A stretch of DNA of 64,000 nt from Sebastes aleutianus (taxonomy: Eukaryota; Chordata; Actinopteri; Perciformes; Sebastidae). The position numbers were made by a program, and so were the translations under genes. Below are positions 34,217 to 46,274 of this stretch, piece by piece (the first letter of the stretch is position 1; each line of letters starts with the position of its first letter). The notes beneath the pieces were generated by a model. The model searched no databases. It saw nothing but the letters and a program-made list of their open reading frames with translations, and was not told where the DNA came from. Location of the stretch: the NCBI GenBank assembly GCA_916700875.1, contig CAKAKS010000032.1, positions 14,418,129-14,482,128 on the forward strand. Reading direction: 5' to 3'.

Positions 34217-36244
34217 ATGGAGAATCCACAAAGAAGCACAGATGATGGGCAGAAAAGATCATTTACACCAAAGTTTTCTCAAGTTTTCTTCAACACTGGT
34301 GGACATTCTTGCAACAAAATGTTTGGACAAGGTACGACTTTAAAAATCTCCCACAGTGTCTGACACATTTCTTACTTCCTCTCCACTTTTCCCTCACTGT
34401 TTTCTTTTTTCACTCTTTCTCTCAGCAAATGAACCTGTTTTAATGTTGTCATCATTAAAATGTTATTGAATATCATTAGGCCAAGCCTTATTACCAAGAC
34501 TAACTGATTGTAGCTTTAAAGTCATACTTATCACAGTCATCATCTATCATACTCTTTACTTCTATACAATCTCTCTGATTTATAACATTCACAGGTGGAG
34601 ATGGATGTAACCGACTGGTTTTACTCTGCTTGGGTCTTCTCAATGTTGTTCTGCTGATATTTGCGGTTGTTATTGGGATTAACTGTGTATGAAGTATGAA
34701 GAAGTTTAATTTCCTCCTTCTGTGGAGTTTCCCTTTTATTACAAAGCTGAATAGACACTTTTTCACACAAAAAAAAGTCTGCAATGTCTTATGCATATAT
34801 TTCAATGTGCTTTAGAAAATGTTTTAAGGTACCTTCAATGCAGAACAAGATAATTATATGGAAGTATTTGTTAAATTTGTCATGTGTGTACATATTCTGT
34901 ATTATTTGTATGATCTTTAATGACTTACAAATTATATCTCTTTATTAGCTTGTAAATCCTGTTCAGTTTTGCAATCAAAATCAATGCAGTCTTTTAAATT
35001 AAAACTTTCAAATACATTTTTCTCCTAATAAAAAGATACATTTTCACATACATCTTAACAAAAAATTACAAAAACAAACTACACTTTTTACTTCTGTTTT
35101 ATAAAAAGTTATGAATTACAAAATACAACTTATTTGTCCGCTATAGTACAAATATGTCTTTGACTGCATTACTGCACACTGTTTTGACACAGATCTCGCT
35201 CTCTTTGTGACAATGTGTTTTCACCTCTTCAGGTGCCAAAGTCACTGAGGGTTCCCTCCAGGCTTCACACTCAGCTGCAACACAGCTCATCAATGATCTC
35301 AACTATCTCCGCAGCAACTACAGCGATGTGATCAAAGCCGAAGAGGAGGCCAAGAACGCGTTAGAGAGAGCGCTCAAAAACCATGCACAAATAAAAGTGC
35401 AAATTGAGAAGCAGAAGACCATCAATGACAATTATCACAGACAGTTTGAGGCACTGCGAACAGAGCAGATAAGTCTGCAGTCCAACATATCGGCTTTGGG
35501 TGAGAAAGAGGTGTATTGCAGTTTATAAATACAGTTTTAATTTCACCTGTTAACCTAAAGTGACTATAAATCTTATGTTTCTCCCAGAGGGAAGCTGTGG
35601 TATATGCCCCTCCGGATGGACTCATTTCAACTCATCCTGCTATTTCATGTCTTCCACTAAGTCCCCTGCTACAAAAAAGAACTGGTACGATAGCAGAGCA
35701 GACTGTATCAGACGTGGAGCCGACCTGGTTGTGATCGATAACCAGGAGGAGCAGGTGGGTTGAAAACATACGAGAAAGATTGTAAAGAATATTTCAATAA
35801 TAATGTTGAAATAAATATTAATACATTTGAATTTTACAGAGCTCTTTAAAAATAAAAATGTCTTTGTCTGCTTACACAGAAATTTGTGAGTCTCACCGTT
35901 GAACATACTGAAGGCTACACTAGAAAGAAGGGATACTGGATTGGTCTCACTGACACAGAGATAGAGGGGCAATGGGTCTGGATTAATAATGTCACCGAGG
36001 TGGAACAAAAGTGAGAGCTGCAGTATTATACTCTTAATGTTGTAGTAATTATGGATTATTATTAATTACATTTTTTAATTGTTTGATTTTTCAAAGGTAC
36101 TGGATGGATGAAGAACCAGACAACGACCATGGATACCGGGGAGAAGACTGTGGTATTACAGTTTATAGCTCCGATAATCCCTGGAAGACCCGTTTTGATG
36201 CAGATTGCTACCATTACAGAGAGGATTGGATATGTGAAATGTAG
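34217..36244 (+). CDS. C-type lectin receptor, array copy C (diverged)
   Basis: Exons 34217-34331, 34595-34684, 35233-35499, 35588-35754, 35880-36010, 36097-36244; 305 residues. Plan as in A. Differences: the tail tyrosine is lost (HSCNKMFGQ for HFRYKMFGQ); the exon 2 donor is GTGTAT instead of GTGAGT because of a 5-bp insertion; lectin-domain loops are recast (SSTKSPATKKNWYDS, VEHTEGYTRKKGYW, DADCYHYREDWICEM); and the sugar-binding triplet is split by one extra residue (EEPDNDHGYRGEDC). Most introns remain nearly identical to those of A and B. It may bind a different ligand or none. The weak donor could reduce correct splicing. Confidence 0.87.
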
Positions 36245-37127
36245 GGTTGTAACAGTATGAGAATCTTACGGTACAATAACCGTCTGTTATGGAAATTGTG
36301 GTATTAAAGGTTCACGTGCATGTAATTTGTATGAAATTTAATATGAAATGTTACCTTTTGAAATATATTTATAACATTGCTGAGCATGAGAAAAGCAGGA
36401 ATTATATGACCCTGGGTTATCAGTTGACTTGTGTGTTAGATTTCACCAGAGGAGCAGAAGTCTGCAAGCTGCCCTCTCTCACTTCACAATTCTCATCCCA
36501 TCATAAAACAACAGCACTTACACACTAAGAGCTTGTTGTTAACATAATATTTCCTATTTCTTAGTGTATATGTAGAATACATTAAAATAATATAAATATA
36601 TAATCATGTTTAAACCTTAAATAATATTGTAAGTTGTTTCTACATTATTATTATTTTGTTTGAGTAAGTTAAGTTTGATTTTTTTTTTTTTTTTTTTTAC
36701 TCAAACTTTTTCCTTTTCAGCACAATTTAATCCTTTAGAAACACTCAAATATTTCTCAATTTCTCTAGTTCTACAAACAGTCAACACATTTTCATTTAAG
36801 ATATAATGAAATTGTTTATATCTCCATGGAACATTCAAGGTCTCAGCTCCTCTGCATTTGGTTTGAAGAGCAGATGTTCTTAATTTATAAAAGGGATTAG
36901 TGACAGTGATATAAATCTGCAGGAGACCTTGTTCCCCTCAGGATGAATTGTAATAACTTTCATGATCCCCTGAGTTTTCATCTATGATGATGCAACACAT
37001 CCATCCCTTGTGCTCTCCATGCAACACTTATATCTCTTAAGAAACATCTGCAATGCGCTGACCATCACCGATGAACAATAATTTAGGGCGGTACTCACAT
37101 TCAGACAAACTCCTCCTCGTTCACTGA

Positions 37128-37134
37128 TATAAAA
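37128..37134 (+). promoter_or_regulatory. TATA box of lectin D
   Basis: TATAAAA 49 bases before the start codon in the conserved promoter block. Confidence 0.65.
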
Positions 37135-37176
37135 GCAGGAGGCGAATAGATCAGTAGGAACAGCTGCAGCACAGCA

Positions 37177-39190
37177 ATGGAGAATCCACAAAGAAGCACA
37201 GATGATGGGCAGAAAAGATCATTTACAACAAAGTTTTCTCAAGTTTTCTTCAACACTGGTGGACATTTTCGCTACAAAAAGTTTGGACAAGGTACGACTT
37301 TAAAATCTCCCACAGTGTCTGACACATTTCTTACTTCCTCTCCACTTTTCCCTCACTGTTTTCTTTTTTCACTCTTTCTCTCAGCAAATGAACCTGTTTT
37401 AATGTTGTCATCATTAAAATGTTATTGAATATCATTAGGCCAAGCCTTATTACCAAGACTAACTGATTGTAGCTTTAAAGTCATATTTATCACAGTCATC
37501 ATCTATCATACTCTTTACTTCTATACAATCTCTCTGATTTATAATATTCACAGGTGGAGATGGATGTAACCGACTGGTTTTACTCTGCTTGGGTCTTCTC
37601 AATGTTGTTCTGCTGATATTTGCGATTGTTATTGGGATTAACTGTGAGTATGAAGAAGTTTAATTTCCTCCTTCTGTGGAGTTTCCCTTTTATTACAAAG
37701 CTGAATAGACACTTTTTCACACAAAAAAAAGTCTGCAGTGTCTTATGCATATATTTCAATGTGCTTTAGAAAATGTTTTAAGGTACCTTCAATGCAGAAC
37801 AAGATAATTATATGGAAGTATTTGTTAAATTTGTCATGTGTGTACATATTCTGTATTATTTGTATGATCTTTAATGACTTACAAATTATATCTCTTTATT
37901 AGCTTGTAAATCCAGTTTTGCAATCAAAATCAATGGAGTCTTTTAAATTTAAACTTTCAAATACATTTTTCTCCTAATAAAAAGATACATTTTCACATAC
38001 ATCTTAACAAAAAATTACAAAAACAAACTACACTTTTTACTTCTGTTTTATAAAAAGTTATGAATTACAAAATACAACTTATTTGTCCGCTACAGTACAA
38101 ATATGTCTTTGACTGCATTACTGCACACTGTTTTGACACAGATCTCGCTTTCTTTGTGAGAATGTGTTTTCACCTCTTCAGGTGCCAAAGTCACTGAGGG
38201 TTCCCTCCAGGCTTCACACTCAGCTGCAACACAGCTCATCAATGATCTCAACTATCTCCGCAGCAACTACAGCGATGTGATCAAAGCCGAAGAGGAGGCC
38301 AAGAACGCGTTAGAGAGAGCGCTCAAAAACCATGCACAAATAAAAGTGCAAATTGAGAAGCAGAAGACCATCAATGACAATTATCACAGACAGTTTGAGG
38401 CACTGCGAACAGAGCAGATAAGTCTGCAGTCCAACATATCGGCTTTGGGTGAGACAGAGTTGTATTGCAGTTTATAAATACAGTTTTAATTTCACCTGTT
38501 AACCTAAAGTGACTATAAATCTTATGTTTCTCCCAGAGGGAAGCTGTGGTATATGCCTCTCCGGATGGACTCATCTCAACTCATCCTGCTATTTCTTTTC
38601 TTCCACTGAGTCCTCTAATACGCGAAAGAACTGGCACGATAGCAGAGCAGACTGTATCAGACGTGGAGCCGACCTGGTTGTGATCGATAACCAGGAGGAG
38701 CAGGTGGGTTGAAAACACACGAGAAAGATTGTAAAGAATATTTCAATAATAATGTTGAAATAAATATTTATACATTTGAATTTTACAGAGCTCTTTAAAA
38801 ATAAAAATGTCTTTGTCTGCTTACACAGAAATTTGTGAGTCTCACCATTGAACCAATGGAAGACGGCTATGCGTGGGAGGGATACTGGATTGGTCTCACT
38901 GACACAGAGATAGAGGGGCAATGGGTCTGGATTAATAATGTCACCGAGGTGGAACAAAAGTGAGAGCTGCAGTATTATACTCTTAATGTTGTAGTAATTA
39001 TGGATTATTATTAATTAAATTTTTTAATTGTTTGATTTTTCAAAGGTACTGGATGGATGGAGAACCAAACAACCGTGGACACCAGGGAGAAGACTGTGGT
39101 ATTACAGTTTATAGCTCCGATAATCCCTGGAACACCCGTTATGATGCCGGTTGCTACCGGCACAAAAAGCATTGGATATGTGAAATGTAG
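37177..39190 (+). CDS. C-type lectin receptor, array copy D
   Basis: Exons 37177-37291, 37554-37643, 38182-38448, 38537-38703, 38829-38959, 39046-39190; 304 residues. Tail motif YKKF keeps the Yxx-hydrophobic pattern; anchor LVLLCLGLLNVVLLIFAIVI; neck as in B; lectin domain with GSCGIC, NSSCYF, WVWINNVT, GEPNNRGHQGEDC and NPWNTRYDAGC. EPN and the acidic partner are present, so calcium-dependent mannose-type binding is plausible. Exon 6 shares YSSDNPW with copy C, and exon 4 and the start of exon 5 match B, which looks like a patchwork from gene conversion. Confidence 0.92.
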
Positions 39191-39394
39191 GGTTGTAACA
39201 GTATGAGAATCTTACAGTACGATAACCATCTGTTATGGAAATTGTGGTATTAAAGGTTCACGTGCATGTAATTTGTATGAAATGTAATATGAAATGTAAC
39301 CTTTTGAAATATATTCATAACACTGCCGAGCATGAGAAAAACAGGAATTATATGACCCTGGGTTATCAGTTGACTTGTGTGTTAGATTTCACCA

Positions 39395-41781
39395 CTGTGT
39401 TAGCTTTCCTTTTGATTAGATCCCCTGCTGTGGAGGATGTTGACACCTGGCACGGAGAGGTCTTTTATGGTTGTCTGTACTACTTTATAAGGCTGTATGT
39501 AACTCATTGCAGGGCACTCATTCACCTGGAGTGACGCCATGCGTGCACACATTAAAGATCTTTAGGAGAATTGATATATAAATACTGTGTTTGTGCATTC
39601 TGTTGCCTCTCTCTCATGACTCTAGACAGCAACTGATTTTAAGTTGCCACAACACAGAAAATATCACGATTACACTATTATTATTATTATTATTATTATT
39701 ATTAGTAGTAGTAGTAGTATTATCAGTTACAATAATAACAACACCCTTATAATAAACAGAATTATAAACCTGATCAAATATTAGCAAGTAACTATAATAT
39801 GTTAAATGACTAAAGCATGTTAGTTTACATGTTAGAGTCACTATACCATGTTAATTAACAACTAAATGAAAAATAACATCAGCTGTGAGCTTCTAAAACA
39901 ATGTCCTATAATTATTAACAATTAACATGTATGACTGCATCAGTCTGTACTTATGTCAGTTTTTTCAATACCGTAGATCAGCAAATGTACACAGTATGAT
40001 AACCGTCAACTTTCATACTACAGTATACCTTGATACTGATATGCTACTGTCACAATCCTAGTGCAATTACATCAATCTAGAATCAGGAAGTTCTGTTAAA
40101 GCAGAAAACACAAGCACGTGTTTGGAAATGTCTTTTGTAAAATATCTTTAAGATGTGTGTTGTGTTTCTGGGCATTTTAATTTATTCTAACTGTATTTCA
40201 GCAGTCATTACCAAATACGCATATGCAAAATTTTGCAAAACAAAGTACATCTTAATATGTTATTATTGACAGTTATCAATATTTTATTGCACGGCTTTGT
40301 TGAATACTTGATTCTGATTGGTCAATCACGGCGTTCGTTATTTCTTTATAGCAGACAGCTGCTATGGATGCAGTTCTGGTGTCGGACTCTGGAGGACCAT
40401 TTTTGTGTCAAATTAAGGATTTCTTAAGTAAGTAGCCGTGTAATAAGCAGGATAATGTACAGCAAGGCTGCCATTATTGTGAAATAAACCCCTTCATGTG
40501 CATGTGGTATAACATCAGACATCCATTCATCAAATTGCTGGCTGTTATTCTTATTTTTCTTCAGTAAGGAAGAAATCTAATAGGATACACACACTCACAG
40601 AGATCAGGTGGGATTATTCAATTTCAATGGACACTCCCAACTAAATTTAAGTGCAAGTTTACACTCACTTTGACAAACTCCACTGACTGCTGTACTCGGC
40701 TCTTTAGCAACATGTGACAAGTGCGTGATAAATATGAAATTTGTCGGACGCTGCACAAAATGATCAATATTTAACAATATTGGGGATTAAACCCATGAAC
40801 TAAAACAGGGAGTGTTAGTTTTTTATTTATGGGTTGAGAGTTGCATAGCCATTAATTTGAGGCCACGTACAGATTTTCATTCAATTCTGCAGCACTGTTG
40901 CATAGAAACACACTTCTAAGGGTTTTTAGGGGTTACAGACGGATGTAGTTGGTAGAAGCAGATAAGCTGCCGTTACTGCTGGTGGTCACCTCTCTTGTAA
41001 ATCAGCACATAGCCAACCACTGTAATGTATGTAAAGGATTTCACTTTTTAAGCGCTTTTGCTAAGAAATCTGTCCAACAGATCCTGTACAACCAGCAGTA
41101 TGTTGAAAACATAGCCATCAAATTAAATAAAGGTTATAATCTACTAAAAACTACAATGTTCTGCTCCTAGGAATCAATTTTACTTCTCTAAATCTCCATT
41201 ATTAATAAATCCTCATGTTTTGATCTCATTCTGAGCGGCTTGTCGACGAAGGACCGACCATGAACCGCTAAAGACCGTGCGGCCCTGCGCCTTCACCGAC
41301 AGTGAGCCACAACTCCGCATATCTCTTGCTAGCTTGGTACTACGTTTCCTGGCCGAAATTCCACTTTTACAGTATCAACTGTTTCAGATTTTTATTGGAT
41401 GATTAATCTCTTCTGATTATAGGGCAACGAATCAGGGATTTTGACAACTAAAGTCTTAAACTAGCAAGCAATTCCTGCTGGGTTTAAGTAACAGCTAGAT
41501 TTTCCCACACATTTTTACTCATTTATTGAGTGGAATCATGTCACAAGTTGAAGTATAATATGAGGAAATAACATGGAACAAGTTCATGATGAACATTTAA
41601 CCGTAGACTACTTGTGTAACTAATTTCACTTCTCTTTTCCAACGCAATGCGATGAAGCAATAACGCAACTACTTTTGATGAGCTCAGCACTATTGCTCTT
41701 TAAGTGCTGACACGGGGCAATGCCTGACAAATCATCTCTCGTATGCACTCTCATAGGACTGATCTCCGCTGTACAGTCAGA
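39395..41781. other. Intergenic DNA between array and lectin E
   Basis: No gene recognised. It contains a TTA/TAG trinucleotide tract (about 39676-39720). At 40270-40500 a segment (ttgaatacttgattctgatt, then ggtcaatcacggcg) resembles a widespread fish DNA repeat; I could not find its ends. The last 120 bases form the 5' flank of lectin E. Confidence 0.5.
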
Positions 41782-44746
41782 ATGGAGACGAGAGAAATAT
41801 CTGGCTGTACGTTTGATGGTGGAATTAGCTCACTGATTTATGATGGGAACTTGCCCGACGAGGAGCATCCTCCTCACCCCCACTCTAACCAAGTCAGGCA
41901 ACAAGGTATAGTGAATTCAAAGTTATCATTTACACAATGCGCTTAGATAAACATGTTTCTGATGCTGTTTGATCCTGTAACAGTGGTGTCAGGCTCTAAA
42001 ACTTGTGCTCAAAATATATGTTAACTTATAACGACAAATGAAAAATGCCTGGTATGAGTTAGTGCTGAGTGAATGGTGTGCTCTACTAGGATTTTTTAGA
42101 AACCATATAATAAAGCATATGAAAAGCATCAATATTAAAAGGTCTTTAGAATATGTATCATTTTGATAAAAGAATATTGTTTGTTTGATAGAGTTTCTGG
42201 CTCTATGATATTGATTCATCCTCTCTCTGTCTAGTGTCCATGTACAATAGGACACTTTGGAGACATTGCACACTGGCTACAGTGAGCCTGACGCTATTCG
42301 CTGCTGTTCTACTAATCGTTGATATCGGCCTTGGGGTCCACTGTGAGTCAACGTTACTGTGTAATGTGTAATGTGCTGGATATTTTCTTGATTCATCGCT
42401 GGTATGTAACAAAAAATAGTGAAAAATGTCCATCACGATTTCCTAGAGCCCAACATGAGGTCATCAGATGTCTTGTTTTGTCCGACTAGCAGTCAAAAAC
42501 CCAAATAAGTGCAATTAATTAACTAAAATGTAAGCAGCAACTTCTCACATTTGAGATTCAGAAACTGTACAATGCTTTGCATGTTTGCCCAAAAAATTAC
42601 TTTGATTATCAAAACAATTGCTGATTAATTTTCTGTCGATGAACTAATCGATTAATCGACTAATCATTGCAGCCTTAGCCCTAGTTAACATCTTTGTCCA
42701 ACCAACAGTCAAATACTCATGAATAAATTATATTAACGGGAAAATTAGCAAATCTTCACAAGGAGAAGCTGGAACCAGGGAATGTTTGTCATTTTTCAGT
42801 CGATCTATTAATAGATTTATTATGAAACGTTTCAGTCCTGCTTTTGATGAAATGGCCAATAACAATGGTAGAAGTTTAAGGCAGAATGCACTATTTATTT
42901 TTTGTGCTGCCGTTAGACCTTTAAGCCTATGTATAAGTTATTAATAATTTTGGAGTGCATTCATCTCCTGTAAATAATGCAAAGGATTTTTTTAGTTGAG
43001 TTTTTTTTCATACTCCAGCTGATAATATTTGACTGAGGAGCTGGAACTAGAATAGGCCTTTTTTCAGCTCTATTTATAAATTTGGTCGTCTTTCAGTAGA
43101 TTATCTCAGTAGAGCGGTAGTTCTGGGATAGACTACAAAGCCATTATGAGAGGTCACTGATATCAATAACCTCTTTCTTGGTTTTTTTTTCCTTGTGGTT
43201 TTGTGTATTCATATTTGGGAGCTTGGCATTTAAATCCTATAAGAGTGGGTTAAATATAAATAAATGGAGAGATGAGAGAGAAAAGGGGTAATAAATAAAG
43301 AGAATACTTTGCTACATTAACACTGTTCGTCCTCAACACTTGCAGATACCAACCTCACTCGTAATGATACAGAAGACATTGGCAAAGAGTTGGCCAAACT
43401 TCAGGTTATTTACAAGACCACAGTCGGAGCCATGGAGGGTGCCAAGAAGCAGCTGGAAAGTGAGCTGAGTCGTCAGACGCCAACCAACTGGGAGCTGAAA
43501 CACCAGACAAAAAGAAGCAAAGACTATGAAGTGCAGCTTGCTGAAGCAAAAAAGGACATTGAACGAATGAGATACAACTTTCCACTGATTAGTGAGACGT
43601 GTTTTACTATTACTGTACAGTATAGCAATGTTAAAAGCATTATTTTTACAATGTTATTCACTGTGATTTTCTTTGGCAACAGATGCTGGCTGCACACACT
43701 GCACACCAGGCTGGATTTTGATGAACTCAATGTGTTACTTCTTCTACTTCTCTAACAATGGTGGAAAATCATGGCAAAGTGCCAGACAGCACTGCCAGAC
43801 GCATGGAGGTGACCTTGTAGTCTTAGACAGCAAAGACAAAGAGGTAGAATCATCAAAATTCAATTCATATTTCTTTGCAACCCTGTACACATGAAATTCT
43901 TAAGTTTTTTTAATTATATTTCTTATTTGTTAGAACGCAACTTTAAACTTCTTGATGAAAAACGAACAAACTGAAACTCGAAACAACTACTATAGACGGG
44001 GATATTGGATTGGACTTAGCGAGTTCCCCAAAGAAAGGACTTGGAAATGGGTGGATGGAAGAGCACTGGTTGAGGGGTAAGAGTTAAACATGCTAAATTT
44101 TTTTGTATTTGTAGGAAATTCTCAGCATAGCGTCATGCTGCTGGGTCAGTTTCTGGTACATCCTTTCAGACATCATACAGTGAAGGTTCCAAGGATTTCA
44201 ATTTTGAAATGATGGTATCCTGCTGCGCTGCAGGATCAGATGGAGTAAGAAGGGGTTGTGCGCATTATTCCTAAGCACAAGCATCTACAAAGAGTTTGCT
44301 ACGCCTGTGCTCTCAACTGCATTGCTATATAATAATGTAACTTTGACAAACATAAAATGTGTGCAGAGAATTTAATGAAACAGGCCATTTGGAAATTCTT
44401 CTGAGAAACCTATAATTCAACTCTCTGACAGATTAAGAAGCATTTCTGAAAGTTACAAATAGTCCCTTTAAATGTGGCAGTCTTATTTACAACTCTTACC
44501 CATTAGAATAAATTATTTGAATGACAAAAAGATGCATAATGTGGACTGAGTGAAGGCAAATACTGTGTCTCTATAAGTAATGTATTAATTTGCCACAGGT
44601 ACTGGGGTGATGGAGAACCAGATAGACGCCCGAACAACTGTGGATTTGTGAATCCCAAAGCAAACTTCTTCGAGGCCTGGTTTGTTTATGAGTGTGAAAA
44701 CAAAATGAGATGGATTTGTGAAAAAGCACCAATTTCTATGAGTTAA
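41782..44746 (+). CDS. C-type lectin-like receptor E
   Basis: Exons 41782-41905, 42235-42342, 43346-43591, 43683-43843, 43934-44076, 44599-44746; 309 residues, same phases as the other lectins. Tail 1-41 (METREISGCTFDGGISSLIY...), anchor about 50-76 (VSLTLFAAVLLIVDIGLGVH), neck about 78-159, lectin domain about 160-309 (AGCTHC, NSMCYF, GYWIGLSEF, WKWVDG, RWICEK). The sugar-binding triplet is EPD (267-269) and the following EDC motif is NNC, so classical calcium-dependent sugar binding is doubtful. Tail and neck resemble lectin G rather than A-D. It may recognise protein or act as an NK-type receptor-like molecule; this is inference. Confidence 0.88.
44435..44467. repeat. Terminal fragment of the TTAA-flanked element family
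   Basis: In lectin E intron 5, aagcatttctgaaagttaca followed by aatagtccc then TTTAA equals the right end of the element at 50259-50446. The left end was not found, so this is a solo remnant. Confidence 0.65.
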
Positions 44747-46158
44747 CACTTTTACTGCATTTGCTCGCAAGCTCAACTGTTTGCATAAAGAGTTAAATTC
44801 ACCTTAGAGACTTTTAGACGGCTTCTGAAATTTTCTGTAATATAAACATAATCTTTACCAAATCAGATCTGTGATTATGTATGTGCATACACATTTCTCT
44901 GTCGGCACAATTTAAAGCCCCCCTTCTCAGCATTTATAAGCAGTATTTAAACATTTAATAAATGGTGTATAACATACTATAATATAGTTGCTGTAAGGAC
45001 ATTTTTAATGTTTATACACTGTATTAATATACAGTACAGTACATTGATACAGTACAGTATTAATTTATAACTTGTCCTATGAAGACATACAGTATTTCTT
45101 ATTATTACCAATGTGTTTTACTATATTATCATTCATCATCTGTTTTATACCAGCCTCCGCTTAAGGACGTCCACAGAAGGAGTTATAGGTGTGGAGAAAT
45201 ACAATATTAAACTGCTTACAACTACATTATAGTGTGTAATAAAGCATTTATTCAATGTTTATATACTGTTTATAAATGCTGAATAGGGGAACTTAAATTA
45301 AAATGTTACCACAGGACTGCACCGCCCTGCACGCTCGTATGACATATCTGGTTCTGCCAGCTTCCTGCTAGCTGTATGCGGCTGTAATAATGGATATATT
45401 GGCTGTAATTCATCACTTTTATTATCTTCTAATACACCCATGGGCTGTATGCTGTAAATCCTGTACCGTGGGGGATGTATTAACGTCTCTGTTCTCAAAC
45501 AACCAGCTATCGGCCAGTAGCTAGTAGTGCTAGTAGCATGACGTAAAACAGGATTTAATGTAGTTGTAGGCTATTTACTAACATGTAGGGCAAAAGCACA
45601 GTACAAAACCTTGTATACATCGATGATCTGTGGTCGATTGTACATCTATTTTGGAGTCTAGTTTGACATTAAAAAGTTTGAAATTGCTCTCAAAATCTGT
45701 GTGCTGGATTTTTCTAACTTCCATTTATGTCCATCGCTCACTTTATGCTCCTCTGGGAAGTATTTGGGCAAAAAAGTTAAACAAATAAATAAGCAAAAAA
45801 TAAGTAGTTATAATAGTATGCATATTTATAATATTTTATTTATATATATATATATTTTATAATATAGATCTGCGGCTGGGCGCAGGCGTTGCAATGGAAC
45901 CTTTAATTGGCTTTCACTTCTTAGCAATATACGCTCTATGGTGTTAAAAAACAAATTTAAGGTCTCTACCCAAAAGTGGATTGATTTTAAAGTTTACCAA
46001 GTCCAAAAATGATCTGCACCACATCTGCTGGCATTTACAGTGTATTATTCCATACATTATCTAAATTAGAGGTTAAGCTATACAAGCATCCCTATGACTG
46101 ATATTTTACCAACTATAATCCACATACACACAAAGGCATTAGCATCCAGACCAGGGTC

Positions 46159-46173
46159 CACACACACACACAC

Positions 46174-46213
<40 letters not shown>
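46159..46213. repeat. (CA)n microsatellite upstream of lectin F
   Basis: About 25 CA units with single CG interruptions, ending about 60 bases before the lectin F start codon and close to its TATA-like box. Confidence 0.9.
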
Positions 46214-46215
<2 letters not shown>

Positions 46216-46226
46216 CTGATCGTTGG

Positions 46227-46232
46227 TATAAG
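46227..46232 (+). promoter_or_regulatory. TATA-like box of lectin F
   Basis: TATAAG about 48 bases before the start codon, followed by caaacagatcaataggcacc, which resembles gaacagatcagtaggaacag in the A-D promoters. The core promoter is therefore shared by descent. Confidence 0.55.
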
Positions 46233-46274
46233 CAGGACACAAACAGATCAATAGGCACCACTTGCACCAGTATA

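Larger units (their letters stand above)
27749..39394. repeat. Tandem array of four about 2.9-kb lectin gene units
   Basis: Units begin at the common motif gttgttaacataatatttcc: about 27752, 30690, 33617 and 36534. Each carries about 640 bp of 5' flank, a six-exon lectin gene and about 270 bp of 3' flank. Start codons are spaced 2926, 2895 and 2960 bp. Introns and flanks of A and B are almost identical base for base, so the duplications are recent or kept alike by gene conversion. The last unit stops matching at about 39394 and its 3' flank is the most diverged, consistent with the original edge. Confidence 0.95.
44747..46274. other. Intergenic DNA between lectins E and F
   Basis: No gene recognised. 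AT-rich sequence with a TA run near 45840-45860, then a CA microsatellite (separate entry) and the TATA region of lectin F. Confidence 0.5.

Noticed and set aside
41806..41846. Tyrosine in the lectin E tail (SSLIYDGNL) as an ITIM or hemITAM
   Set aside because: The hydrophobic residue falls at +4, not +3, and the acidic residues required before the tyrosine are absent.
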